From Hydractinia symbiolongicarpus (taxonomy: Eukaryota; Cnidaria; Hydrozoa; Anthoathecata; Hydractiniidae): DNA of 60,000 nucleotides. This document shows positions 29,399 to 40,861 of the stretch, piece after piece. Within the stretch, counting starts at the first letter, position 1. Every line of letters begins with the position of its first letter. The notes below the pieces were generated by a model. It did no database searches and was not told where the DNA came from. It worked only from the letters and a program-made list of their open reading frames with translations. The DNA is taken from positions 5,830,001 to 5,890,000 of the forward strand of contig NC_079879.1 in NCBI RefSeq assembly GCF_029227915.1, in the 5' to 3' direction. Made by a program: the position numbers and the translations under genes.

Positions 29399-32190
29399 CT
29401 AGAAATATAAAGACAACGTATGTACCCCATCGTCATGTACAACTCTTTTGTCGTAAAACGCCGAGAACCCGAGCTTGTTTTGTTCGTACGTAACCGTACC
29501 CTGGTTGTGTACCCGAAAACCTACGTTTTTGGCCATGTCTAAACCACCTCTCAGCGCACTCAGGTATCTACTGCAGGTCACAGCATTTTGCCTCTTTAAC
29601 TTGGCTGTCAGGGCAGTCATCCGAAACCCAATAAATTTCGCTTTAAATAACCCTCCTGTTCGACTCGAGTACTTATCAGTGACAAGCCGGTTTTTTACAT
29701 CCTCATTATACTCGTCAACCAGTTCGGGGCGAACGACATTCCTCAACTCTTCCGTCGACATGGCAAAATAAAGACTATCGGTGTCCATGTGAATGTATTC
29801 AAAATGTCGACGATCCACATGCTTGTCCAGAAAATTGTAGTAAAATTCCAACATACGAAGTTTGGCCAATTGATATACAGCGATACCACACTGGTAGGTG
29901 TGGTAGGTGTGTCCTTTTCATCCCACGTAAAGGTTATATTTGCGTGCCTCGCCAAATCTTCAATTATTTTGCCGTAGAACGAGCCTTTCAACTTTGCCGT
30001 ATCCCCTGCAATACGCTTGTCGGGGTCTTTATCAGCCTGTCGTCGTGCATCAGCAATCTCTTCCGGGAACCATTCAAAGGGCCTACCTCTAGCATACTTT
30101 AGAACCTGGTAGAAGGCAGTCACTTTCAGCCCATCGTCAAGGTACCATTTTAGCACAGGGGTAAACAGTAGGATTTTTTCAGCCTTTAGCAATACGCGAT
30201 ATCGTGTTCCGATATCGTGTTCCGATGTCGGCGTAGCCATCTTGATCAGCTGTTCCTTCCCACAAGGAAAGTCTTGTATCAGGGTACTCGGGTAGAGCAT
30301 ATTTGCATCATACCCTAGAATGGTCCTGCACTTGTAGGGTATCTTGTACACGTGAGATCTGATACCCGTCACGTCTCGTTCGTGGTATCTACAGAATACA
30401 ATCGCGGGACCACCCACAATCCCCGTCCCCAAAGGTCGTAGGCCTCATACCTCGTGCATTTTTCACATGCTTTCCGTACCTCCTTGCAGGTCTTACAGGT
30501 CTTGGTGTGGCAAGAGTCCTTACACCTACACCTATGCCTGCATGGGTCTCCCGGAGCGTATAGCTCTAACTTTGGGTTTAGCCGTAGAGCTTTGCCCAAT
30601 ACGTAGCGCACGCCCAGATTACTAAGCGCTTCCTTCAAAATATCTCGTCATCGTAATACTGCAACCTCGTCTTGTCCACAGCTTCAACGAATAGCTCCAC
30701 ATCGGCTAGGCTGTACTCACGTAACCAGTCCATCATGGTGACGCAGCCTCGCCTGTAAAACTCAGCGCAGAATGTCTCGTACTCTTCGAGAGATAGTGTG
30801 TTTTTCCCACTTAGACGGCTATAAAAGTCCCTGTGAGCCACAGGTCCAGCATGGTTCAACTTGTTGTTTTGATATCTAGAAATTTAAACCTCGAGCTGGT
30901 GAGGAACATGTAGTCATTATCTTTTTTCGCCACCTTGATCTTATTGCCTTGTGCGATCTCTTCGACAAAATAACGCTTGATCAGGTTGATGTCGTACTTG
31001 CCAGAATTAAACCCTATTACAGCTACTTGATTTACCCACTCGTTCCACAACTCCTGGTTCTTTTTGGAGAGCATGTCCAAGTCGTCAGGCTTCGGGTACA
31101 TTCTCCCGACCTCTTTCACAATGAGGATATGCCTCTTTTCCAGCTCCTCCACAAACTGTTTAACCAAATTCTTAGGATTTTTCTGCTCGATGAACGTCAG
31201 GTCCCCATTCAAACTATCGGCAATACCAACGCTTACGGGAACATGTCTCGAAAGATACGTCAGATCAGAGGTTTGCTGGTAATTTAAAGGTGATAGGAGG
31301 GCCTCAAAATTAAATACAATGTAATGAGGATATGGCCTGAACTCCTTTTGGAAGTAACTCTTGATTTTGGGTGGTTTCTCGCATTCCCAAGTTGTGACGA
31401 GGTTGTACCCCTGTTCCCGCATCATTCTTTCCTTGGACCGGGTTGCAGCGTAATGAGCCCTGTCCGCTTTGGTTCTCTCGGACAGACAGGGACATCTGTG
31501 CCACCTGTAGCCGTTGTACTCGTAAACGGTGTTTGAAATAGGCTCATACCCATCTACTTTCCACTCCTTCTTACCATCACGTACAACACGCTCACCACCA
31601 TGCCCACAGAGTGTATGATGTATATGTCTTCCGGTTTCCTTTGACACGTATTCCACCCATTTTGAGGCATCGTAGCTATACCCCTCATCGTAAAAGGCCT
31701 TCTCGCCCCTGCCCGACATACGTTTGACCTCCCCCCCTTTGCAGAAAATCGACGTCTTGACACCTTTGCATTAGTTTCTCTTATGCCGATTGAGGTGGTT
31801 GCTTTTGGTAAACAGTTGTTTGCATACCTCACATTCCCATTTCTGTTACGCTTTAGCTTGGGGTCTAGTACTTTCAAGCTAACGCGAGGGCTGTTTTTGT
31901 TAGACGTTCCGTTCCCCGTACTACATCTGCCCTCTCCTCTGCCGCAAGACATCTCCAAAAGCATAGGTTTTCCGTTTTCTTCACTATCCATGGCGTAAAT
32001 GCACCTTTTTTTTCGCAACCAATCCGGGAGAGGGTCGCACCCCAAGAGGTTCACCTGTGCTTATCACCTTGATCTGTACGTGATCGAAGACAATTTTTAC
32101 CTCATATGCCCCTAGGGTCTCGGTGGTCCTAACAGGTGGTAAATAAGCCTTAGTCCAAAACTCATAATCCTCCAGATCGAGACGCTTCAT
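29399..32190 (-). pseudogene. POLB: Polinton protein-primed family B DNA polymerase, multiply frameshifted
   Basis: The polymerase replicates the element from a terminal protein primer. From the N-terminus: an uncharacterised region with a zinc-finger-like part, a nuclease-like block (DGYEPISNTVYEYNGY), Exo I as VFNFEALL with Asn (codon 31309-31311) in place of Asp, Exo II as GFNSGKYDINLIK, motif A as GYDANMLYPS (30286-30315), motif B as AKLKGSFYGK without the usual Asn, and motif C as HMDTDSLYF (29774-29785 for DTDS). The C-terminus has VTYEQNKLGFSAFYDKR. Frames change near 32010, 31720, 30870, 30640, 30430 and 29880. Between FKFLD and NHAGPVAHRDFY the sequence seems shortened. This copy cannot encode an active enzyme. 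Confidence 0.9.
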
Positions 32191-32636
32191 TTAGCATTCA
32201 TCAATGAACCCTTCAATTTCCGATATATTTGACAGCGACCTGGAGCTCTTAGTTTTGCCGTAAATAGACACACCACCACAACCAAAACGTGCATTTCTAT
32301 ATGTGACGTAATTTTTTGCACAATCGCGACCTTCAGGGATTGATTCGAATGGTTGTTGAACCGCCATGTTTTGATCCTATTTCCATCCTCCAACATCTGG
32401 ATATCGTTTTCAATACCCTGATACTCAATATCCTCCGTGTAATCCTCCCTTGCCTCTTGTTCAATCTCGTCGTGAAGCGTTGTCCCTGCCGAAATTTGTT
32501 CCGTTGCCTTGTTGTAGTAGAAGGCAACGGCATCCCGCACACTCTGTAGTCGATCGGCAAAGGCATCGCGAGTTGCTGCCACTGGTGCCGACACGATGCT
32601 ATATAGTTTGCTGATGGCATTCTTAAACCAACTCAT
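32187..32636 (-). CDS. Polinton frame upstream of polymerase, charged helical N-terminus
   Basis: The start at 32636 (MSWFKNAISKLYSIVSAPVA) follows TATATAATAAAG. The first ~100 residues are helical and charged with TEDIEYQGIENDIQMLE; after about residue 115 the sequence looks unlike the rest and may be out of the original frame. The stop and the next ATG overlap as ATGA at 32187-32190. It may be a separate gene, a terminal-protein-like domain, or the N-terminus of the polymerase polyprotein; the sequence does not decide. Confidence 0.5.
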   Translation of the reverse strand: MSWFKNAISKLYSIVSAPVAATRDAFADRLQSVRDAVAFYYNKATEQISAGTTLHDEIEQEAREDYTEDIEYQGIENDIQMLEDGNRIKTWRFNNHSNQSLKVAIVQKITSHIEMHVLVVVVCLFTAKLRAPGRCQIYRKLKGSLMNAK

Positions 32637-32648
32637 CTTTATTATATA
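32634..32648 (-). promoter_or_regulatory. Start-proximal motif TATATAATAAAGATG, inner edge of right TIR
   Basis: It stands 20 bp inside the right terminal repeat and abuts the ATG of the first minus-strand gene. The motif matches the capsid and integrase start motifs except C to G. Confidence 0.6.
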
Positions 32649-32668
32649 CACCGTTTTTTGAAAAAAAT

Positions 32669-32977
32669 GGTGCTCTGGCATTTGCTCAATTTTTTGCCGA
32701 GCATGTTGGGAATTTTCCTGTACTCCACTTGCGCATTTGTTAGGGACTTACCCTTGAATTTCATGACTAAGCACCGCATGATGGGGACTTTACTCCACTT
32801 GTGCATGATAGCACTGAGCTTTACTGCGCATGCGTTGATTTTTTTGATGATGTCAGCGGAATTTTGTGCAATGGGACGTGACGAAAAGTTGTGACGTCAC
32901 AAGTGAAATTGTGTATGATATTTTTTATGAGAGTTTGACCGTGTTTTTTGTTTACATCATGACCCCCAATACTAGCT
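32669..32977. repeat. Polinton right terminal inverted repeat
   Basis: Reverse complement of the left repeat, about 309 bp, ending in ATACTAGCT. A homopolymer C run of 12 bases starts 6 bp outside. Confidence 0.95.
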
Positions 32978-32999
32978 ACTTTCCCCCCCCCCCGGGAAT

Positions 33000-33842
33000 G
33001 AAGAGGAAAATTTTCCACTCACGTGGAGTAAACATTTTACGTACGCATGCTCAGAAGCTTTTCGGTATCGTTCCGCGGAAAATTTTCATGAATAGGAAAC
33101 AGCCTTTAATTAATTCGACGGCTTGAAAAATCGATTTAATTAATAAAGACTCAAAAACTGATTCGACGACTCGAAAAACGAATTATGGCGCTGCTCTTCT
33201 AACCGTTATAAATAAGATAAAAGTAAGTTATAAATAAGATATATTATTTCGTTCCGCTGTTGACTGGGCTAATCACTTTACAAGTCCTTGCATATCATAT
33301 ATTGTTATTTTATAATCGTCAGCACCTATTTTGGCTAATGTTGTCAAGTTGTTCACTTCACGCAGGTGGGTTACAGTTTATTTGTTTTTATTTAACATTT
33401 TCAGTTCTTATTGATCTGGTAAATAATAATGGACATCAACTTTGCGAAGTTTTTTTTTCTGTTGATATGTCATAGTTTCACAATTTGCTTTGTCTTTACC
33501 CGAAATCATCTCTGTAGTTCTTTTGCAAATTTCTTGCATTTTCTTTCATATCGTCAGAGAAAACAGGTGGCGCAAAAGAACGTGTTTGACTTCGAAATAT
33601 ATACGACGATTCGACAGAATGTCTATCGCGATGTTGAAGAACAGCACAAAAACTTCTAGTTATCGAACTAGATCGATCCGACGACTTGTAGAATTGAAAT
33701 TAACTTCAATCGGTATCACTTCAAATCCGTCGTTCTGTTCCTTTTTAAAACATAGAAAATCAAAAAGGAAAACATCCCAGACCTTTCTTAGAAATTAAAA
33801 AACATGAAAATAACGTCTATTTTTTGTATTAATAATCTTAAT
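33000..33842. other. Flank right of Polinton, no gene
   Basis: AT-rich, with scattered GATTCGACG/AAAAAACGA motifs but no protein-like frame or clear repeat boundary. Confidence 0.4.
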
Positions 33843-34911
33843 AGCCTATATCTTGCCTTGACCAGTCATTGAAGAGGCAAGTCGGTCGCTGAAGATCAAG
33901 TATTTTGATACCGTGCTGAACAGCCTCTACGATAGCGGCCTTTGAAGACTCAATAGCATCGTTTAATTCAGGACTCCAGCAAGGATGGTTGAAACAATTT
34001 CATGTGGTCACAGAGCTGTGCATAATTTGATACCTGGTTGATCAACCCAACCCAATTGCGGATATCGGTAGTAGATACAGGCGTGGGAACGTCAGTATGG
34101 TATTTGGCTAGAAGACTGATTCTTTCAGCACCAATGTGAAATCCGGCAAAATTACCTTCTTTATGGACAAATTGGAATTTTTCTTGATTTAGTACAATAC
34201 CGGCGAACACGTGTAAGAAAGTCAATTGTCTTTCACCAGTGTTCTTCTAAATTACTGTCGCTGAAAAAACGCAAGAATGGAGTCGAACTCTTCATTGTAA
34301 CCGTTGCCAGAGGATAGGAACCAGTACTTAGTGCCTTGCGGCGGATGTCCACAATTGCAATTGCGTTTAATAAGGACGTCCCTGATGACCCCATCAGTGT
34401 AGTAGATGGTGTCATGGTACGGTGTACCACAGTTTTGACAGTCTTCATTGAAGCCAGTAGTGAACTCACACGTTTTAGCTTTCCCCTGAACGCGAACAGC
34501 AAATGTGCGAAACGGTTCCTCTGGGTCTTGTCTCAACGCCATGAGTTCAGATCTCACTACGCCAACGACTACGGGAATCACAGCGAGAGTCTTCAAGGCA
34601 TTGATAGGAAAAGTGCATTGAAATATGGTCTTGCGCAAAGAACAATATTCCCCAGTTGCTCGAAGTTACACTCAAATAGCTGACTAGATGCGAAATATCT
34701 CCCAACAGGGTATAAATGCATTCAACTCTTCAGTTGTTGAGTTCGATTGGAGCTTTGGTGCGCATGGGACTGAGGCAGCACGGCTAGATGTGTTTGAGGC
34801 AACCTGTACGTGGTAGTAAACATTCAATATTGCCACTTTCATCAACTACGTCAACATCAGTTGTAGCAAAACCACATCCAGGGACAGGGCACGTCAGGAT
34901 AGTCATCACAT
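33843..34911 (-). pseudogene. Ty3/gypsy-type retrotransposon relic (gag and pol fragments)
   Basis: From 34911 the minus strand has a zinc-finger-like segment (LTCPVPGCGFATTDVD), then a gag-like core (LMALRQDPEEPFRTFAVRVQ, GKAKTCEFTTGF, YTDGVIRDVL). After 34230 come reverse-transcriptase C-terminal and connection segments (FAGIVLNQEKFQFVHKEG, TPVSTTDIRNWVGLINQV), and RNase H onset (RPTCLFNDWSRQDIGY) near 33850. Stops and frame changes break it, and protease and most of the reverse transcriptase are missing between gag and pol. No long terminal repeats were found. Confidence 0.7.
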
Positions 34912-36134
34912 ATACTCACATTTTTTCCAACTGTCTTTTGTTTTCTGCTCAATATCGAAACAAAAGCTTGAATTAATTATATCCTTCTTCTTGTATATAA
35001 TTGTACACCAGTTTGCGTGCGCAATATATTGCAGCAGTGGAAACTACCCCAGGGGCGGATCTAGGATTTTTTTCTGGTTAGGCAAAATTTCATAGATTTT
35101 TTGGCAAAGTAATGTCAAGGGTTGTGGTGTTGTACGAGGTAAATCGGCCGTTTTGTGTTTTTGCTGTAAAAGGAACTAAAATTTTCCCAAAAGTAAGGTT
35201 TTTAGTTATTAAGAATCCTTCTAGATTAGAAACGAAAGTTTCTTTATAGCCAAACAAATAACAGTAACCCCCGTAGTTTTACCACTTTATCCTTGTTAAA
35301 ACATGCGGATGGAAAATGCGTCTGGTTAGCAAATTCGATTTGAAACAGGGTTAGCGTTTCCATAATTTCTTTGAATCACATATTGGTATTAAGTATCTTA
35401 GCATCTTTTTTCGTTTTGCGCACATAATACGAGTACAAGTAATAAGTTGGGGATTTGCTTCATTTCAAAACATGCAATAAGTCTAATAACTAACAATACA
35501 ACAAAAAATTACATTACAAGACAATTTTAGGAATAGATAGTCAACAGTAGTGCAACGTAGAAATATTGTTTGGAAAATTATAGTCTGTGGTAACAACCTG
35601 CAAATGCACAAAGAAAACCAGCATATAAAAGAATGAAAGATTTCCAGTTAGACTTACAGTGTAAGATCGCAACATATAATAAACGTGTACAAAAAGTATA
35701 TAGTAATCACCTCTTCATGAAGTTAATACAGTTTAGCATTAGGGTTACTGGTGTAGTTTTGCACCAATTTCTATTAAGCATTAATTTTAATGCTATGAAA
35801 TTCCCACAAGAGAAAGGCAGTTTATTAAGCCAGAAAAGAGTTAGAAATTAGAAAAATAACATCAAAACATTTAAGATGTCTCATATTATTTACCCTTACA
35901 TGTCCCTGTCAACTATGTTTAAAAAATATTTTAATACTGTAAAATCTTTAAGAAAGTTTTAGTAACTATAAGCCAATTATGAAGATTCTCATATAAAAAG
36001 CAACATATATACAAATCCTACTCATATCCATAAGTTGACATGACATTTTGTTAGTTTACAGTCTGTAACAGAACGTTTTTTAACATGCAATTCTTGTTTC
36101 GATCTGTATATGTTTTACGTGAAAATCATTTCTA

Positions 36135-36485
36135 TGATTTACTTGAATATTCACAAGTTATTTTGATTGATTTTTTTCACCAACTTTGTGGATTATACCA
36201 GATATATATCCATTGTTTACAGTTTTCCAATATTATAAGGATTCAGAACAAATCTTCTGTGTTATTTACTTGAATATTCATCATAGGTACCAGGGTGACA
36301 TCAAAATACAAATTATTTTGATTGATTTTTTTCACCTTCTTAGTTCCTCTTATGAAACACAACTTTGTGGATTATACCAGATATATATCCATTGTTTACA
36401 GTTTTCCAATATTATAAGGATTAACAAATCTGTGTTCTTTTAATTGATGGTGATTTTCATTGTCAGAAGAATATTCATCTTAGGT
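36135..36485. repeat. ~170-bp tandem duplication inside the hAT-like element
   Basis: TTTTGATTGATTTTTTTCACC, TTTGTGGATTATACCAGATA and ACAGTTTTCCAATATTATAA occur twice in the same order, and TAGGTACCAGGGTGACATCA also occurs twice just downstream. Confidence 0.8.
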
Positions 36486-37764
36486 ACCAGGGTGACATCA
36501 AAATATCTTATCCTAAAACAAAATTATATCAATGTATTGCTCAGCAAGATGAGAATAAGAAATATTATAAAACAAACTTGGACTATTCTTAGATTAGGTA
36601 TTGCTTCATTCTTTTGTTTTTAGCAATATTATTACAATTAAAAGTAACATGGGAAAGTCAAAGAGATCTTCTCGTGTTCTTAAAAGTTTTAAAATGAGCA
36701 GTGGGATGTTGCATATAAAATGCACTGTTTAAAAGTTCCCACAAAGTCAAAGTTCTTAGGGACAATCACAATAAAAAAGTATATGCTAAGCGTATAAATT
36801 TGGCGGTGGGACGAGGTAGAATCCTTTGACGTTTAATTATATCTCATACTGTATACATCGATTTCTTAGAGAACAGAAAGAATTAATAACTTTTAGTGTC
36901 TACCTGCTTAGCAGGGACACATGGATGAGTGCTTATGGTTTCAAGGACTGACAACATTCAAAGATTACCTTTTCTGATTTGATGTTTAGGGGAGGGAAAG
37001 GGGATCTGCAGATCTATTAACATTTAGCTTGGACTTTTGCGTTCATGAAAGAGCTGTCCCTTAGTTATCTTACAAGAATGTATTCTCTCCCAAACAGAAA
37101 CAAAGATACACAGTTGCATAAACGGCTACACGAAGCCTACACGAAGCCAGTGACCCTTAAGACGTTAAAGAAAAAAAACTAACAAAATTCCAACTAATAC
37201 ACATACAGGTAGCTAGTAATACTCTATACCGAATTTAACATACACATCAAAACATCTTTCGACCGCCAAGACAGTGTTTACATAAATTGCCTCCGTTAGC
37301 TATCTCGTTTGGCATTGGGCTTTTATGTTTTTAAACAATGCATTTGATCAAGGCCAAGTTAAAACCTTTTGTTTTGATAAGAAAAAGATTTAAATTACAC
37401 GTTTTGTAAGAACATCTGGTGGTTTACCACTTTTAAGAATAGTTCTTGACACAAAAGTGCCTAAAATTCAGGAGCAGCTAACACTAAAATATTTCAAGTA
37501 TTACTGAATTTATTGTCTCTTGCAGAGGAAGATAAAGGTTTGGTTTGAGACAACAACACGGCACACGTGGCCAAAATACTTCTCTCCAGCATTTCCAATC
37601 CTTTCAATATCTGAAAAGGTTTCCAAATTCAAAACTTCTTTATTTAACTTAGGTGGCATACAATTGCTTTAATATTCTAGACATTTGAAGTGCTCCCTGC
37701 AATTGGACCTGATCCAGGTAAACCATGTTGAAAAAGAAACATCCACTCCATGTAACCGTACCCG

Positions 37765-37940
37765 TGGTCGTTTTAGGCGTTTAAACTTTAAAACCCACGG
37801 ACGTTTTAGGCGTTTTTTCTTCACATTCCAGAATTTCATTCATTGGAACTTGAAAACCCGCGGACGTTTTAGGCGTTTTTTCTTCCATCTGTGATTTTCA
37901 TTCATTCGGAACTTTAAAACCCGCGGACGTTTTAGGCGAA
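37765..37940. repeat. ~65-bp GC-richer tandem repeat inside the hAT-like element
   Basis: Three to four units each contain AACCCGCGGACGTTTTAGGC followed by a TTTTTTCTTC tract and a CATTCATT stretch. Several hAT ends carry subterminal repeats that bind transposase; that role here is inference. Confidence 0.7.
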
Positions 37941-38169
37941 TAGACATTTTGCCTAAGATCGCCCCGAGTTTGCTTATTTGAGTAAAAGAAAACACGCACG
38001 CCGCGCATCGTCATAGTCGAAATCGGCGGATGCCAAAAATAAATTGATAAAAATAATTTAGTTTTTTTTTAGATTATTCTATCTATAGAGAATTTTTTTT
38101 CTAGTTCACAAAACTAGGCTTAGGCAATTGCCTAGGCTGCCTAACCCTAGATCCGCCCCTGTACCCTTT

Positions 38170-38655
38170 TTATAAAAATATAAAAAAGGTGATTTCTGAA
38201 CGCCTTTTAAAACGCGACGTACGTTTAAGAAACGGCCGCCCTCTTAAAGGGCGTAAGGCCTAAGACAGAACGGGGGAGCGTTTTAAATAGGGATGGCGCT
38301 TACAGCCTGGACGGAACATTGTAATAACGTAGCTAAGCTTGCAGGTTGTGCTGGTGTTCCGATTTCATCATCTTTTTTAAGATGATGAAATAATTTCCCT
38401 TACATAACGTCTCTGTCCCTGTTATATTCTTGTTTTCTGTTCCATGTGTGTGAGTTTTCCACATTTACTTTTGTGCGATTTGTTTCCTAAATGTAATTTG
38501 TGATTTGTTTTAAAAGTACTTTGTGGATTGTTTGTAAATATACCTTGTGCTTTACCTGGAAAACTCTAATAACAAGTGCCAGGTCGGAGGTTTATAAAAA
38601 ACAATATTTTCGAAGAGTTTACACAAGTTGTTTGGAATATCTAACAGACTATGCC
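38170..38655. other. Between hAT-like element and Ulp1/PHD relic, no gene
   Basis: No coding-like frame. A small inverted pair (TCATCATC, then GATGATGA) lies near 38365-38390. Confidence 0.45.
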
Positions 38656-38656
38656 C

Positions 38657-39640
38657 CTACGGCTTGAACACCCACGCCGAATAAATAAAAACCCTTTCGT
38701 TTGTTTTTTGTTTTTGTTTTCTTAAGAGATTAAAGTTACAACAAAGACTTTTTACACTTTTTGCAATACCAATTTTGGTTGGACTTCGTAAAAACGCTGT
38801 TCGGTATGTTTTCGCACATTTCGTGAAATCATTTTTTGCACTTGTCACACTGCACCATCCTTTCATTTCCAAAAATTCCACAACACACACACAAAGTTCC
38901 AAAACCAAACATTTAAGTTTGCAACGCAATATCCGTTTTGATGATCTTAGTAAGGGTGACATATTTAATGTCACATTAATGCACTCCAAAAAGTGCTTTC
39001 CCAGGAGTGCATCTTCGTATGTTACCTCTTCCGGATTTTCTCCAAATGCCAGCAAGGTTGTACAAGCAATGGAAAATAAGCCACAGTCAACACCACTATT
39101 TGGAGGACTTTAACATACAGCTGAGAATCGTGGTGAAAACAGAAGTCAGTAATTTGTTTCAAAGAATGGTTATTCACTATGTCATTATTTAAACTGTTGT
39201 ATAACAGGACATTTTCATTGTTTGATTTCTGCTTGTCCAGTGAAGCTGATTAGTATTTAGGTAAACCTTTGGTGAGGCTTCACTGATTTAAATTCGCCAG
39301 TTGGCCCAACCACTGTGTCCTGAAGTCCATCAATTTCGGAAAACTGTTTTTGATGCAAACACTGCACAGTTTCAATCGATTCAATGGTTAGCATATGGTT
39401 ATTCATAATTTTCTCTATTTCACGCAAAGTCAACAATTCTTTTCCACTCGGGAGCTGGCCCGAGACAATGTCTGTTTTTCCTGTCTTCTCGGGTGAGATC
39501 AAATTAATGACAAGTGGCGATTGAGGCAGAGTTACAGAATTACAATCTATCACATTGTCGATGAACTCCTCTACAATAATCGCGTCCTGTTTCGGCTTGT
39601 TTGCTGGCAAATTGATGATATTGCTTACACCGACACGTCC
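38657..39640 (-). pseudogene. Transposon-type Ulp1 (C48) protease with PHD finger, broken
   Basis: Reading from 39640 down, the segment IDGLQDTVVGPTGEFKS resembles the entry of the multicopy C48-protease family. After stops, SGVDCGLFSIACTTLLAFGE around 39050-39105 supplies the catalytic Cys motif. Then a PHD-type finger is visible near 38745-38890: CVCCGIF, VQCDKCKK, a stop where Trp is normally found, FHEMCEN and WYCKKCKK. The Ulp1 plus PHD combination is frequent in KDZ/Zisupton-like and related transposons and in multicopy cnidarian genes. In-frame stops make this a relic. Confidence 0.6.
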
Positions 39641-40500
39641 AACGTAACGTTCCTTTTTGCGAGGTAATGCTTGTTATGCACTTTGTGACAAGGCAACCAA
39701 GTAGTGGAAATCCATCTTCCGAATTTGTTACTGTTTGGATAACTTATTTCCACACTTAATTAAAATTTAATTTAAATCACATTTTATGTAGCTATATTCT
39801 ATTAAATATTTAGTCAAAACTTACTGTCTGCACCGAAAGGATGTTCCGGTTTCTATTTCATGTTGCTGAATTATTTCTTTAGCTTCTCGTAAGGATTCTA
39901 CACATTCTGTCCAACTTTCTAAAGCAATAAAGTTTCATTAATTAGGAGAAATGTCTACGACGGTATAACATAACAAGTTTTTGTAAAGACAGTGAAATGG
40001 TGTTAAAACGTCATTAAGAAAGCCTTGTTCTAAGTTTGTGACCAAATTGTAGCTAATGCAAACAAGTAAAAGTTGGTAGTAAAATAATACGTTTTCTTTG
40101 CACTTTGTCTACAATCTCTCGGTTTTTTTCCAATTCCATATCAGATTTACTTTCATGTTTTTGCTCACCATTCTTTCTATAAAACAAAACAATGATTATT
40201 TTAACAAAAGGATAATAAAGGATAAAATGCGCGATATTATAGCTACCGTAGAAGAAATTTAATAATGTATAAATACAAAAATAAAAGATATATTTCTTTA
40301 CATTGCATCAGATTTAAAGAACGAATCATCTTTTTCGTCACTTGAAAATAGTCATTTTCCATCATATTCTACAACACAAGTATGTCAAAAATGACTTTTT
40401 TTCCATGATAAACAGAAAAAAAAAATGAAATAAAAAAACAGTGAATTCACCTTAGAAATCATCGAATTTGTTTTGGTGGTTTTAAAATAGCCTGTTGACA
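39640..40500 (-). other. Possible upstream exons of the Ulp1/PHD relic
   Basis: A coding-like block WTECVESLREAKEIIQQHEI ending in a GT donor lies at about 39830-39925, and a second (KHESKSDMELEKNREI) at about 40095-40180. They suggest an intron-containing gene on the minus strand joined to 38657-39640. Nothing else is seen. Confidence 0.35.
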
Positions 40501-40861
40501 CAAGTATGTGCGTTAGAAAGGTGCATTAGTGTTTCTATATGCTACAAATTCAAAAAAAAAGATATTTACTCCCAACAAAAGCATCGCGATAGATTGAGAC
40601 CAACCATCAAGGACACTATCGCAGGTGTCACATGAGTTTTACAGCAAAAAGCTATCATTTGCAGTACTTTTTTTGAAAGCTTTTAATATGAAAGTACAAA
40701 GCACTGTTGAGAAGCAAATGTGGAAAATAGTCACACTAAATATCTTTTCAGTTATCTCAAAATGTTAATATTTACGCGAGCAGTAGAATGCTTGGCTAAC
40801 GAGCATTGACGCGAGCACTACGCGGGCGCGAGCAATTGCTCGCGACTCATGGCAAGGCCTG

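Larger units (their letters stand above)
16653..32977. mobile_element. Maverick/Polinton DNA transposon, ~16.3 kb, degenerate
   Basis: The element is bounded by inverted repeats of about 310 bp whose outermost shared bases are AGCTAGTAT. Just outside are ACTTC on the left and ACTTTC on the right, an imperfect match to the 6-bp target duplication expected for Polintons. It carries the diagnostic set: protein-primed family B DNA polymerase, rve integrase, packaging ATPase and double-jelly-roll-type major capsid protein. Size (15-20 kb is typical) and alternating gene clusters fit. I could not identify the adenain-type protease. Stops, frameshifts and damaged catalytic sites show it is a decayed copy. 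Related autonomous viruses (adintoviruses) share the gene set, so a viral integrant is a formal alternative. Confidence 0.96.
35050..38161. mobile_element. 3.1-kb hAT-like DNA transposon without transposase
   Basis: The ends are perfect 16-bp inverted repeats CAGGGGCGGATCTAGG, a terminal motif familiar from hAT-type elements. TACCC flanks both ends (35045-35049 and 38162-38166), giving a 5-bp target duplication, shorter than the usual 8 bp. Inside are a tandem duplication (36150-36440, with TTTGTGGATTATACCAGATA twice) and a ~65-bp repeat (37765-37940, with ACGTTTTAGGCGTTTTTTCT). No transposase frame is recognisable, so it is non-autonomous or deleted. Confidence 0.8.

Noticed and set aside
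16653-32977. Bacterial or free viral contamination instead of an insertion
   Set aside because: Terminal inverted repeats, flanking near-duplication and continuous AT-rich host-like flanks on both sides indicate integration in an animal chromosome.
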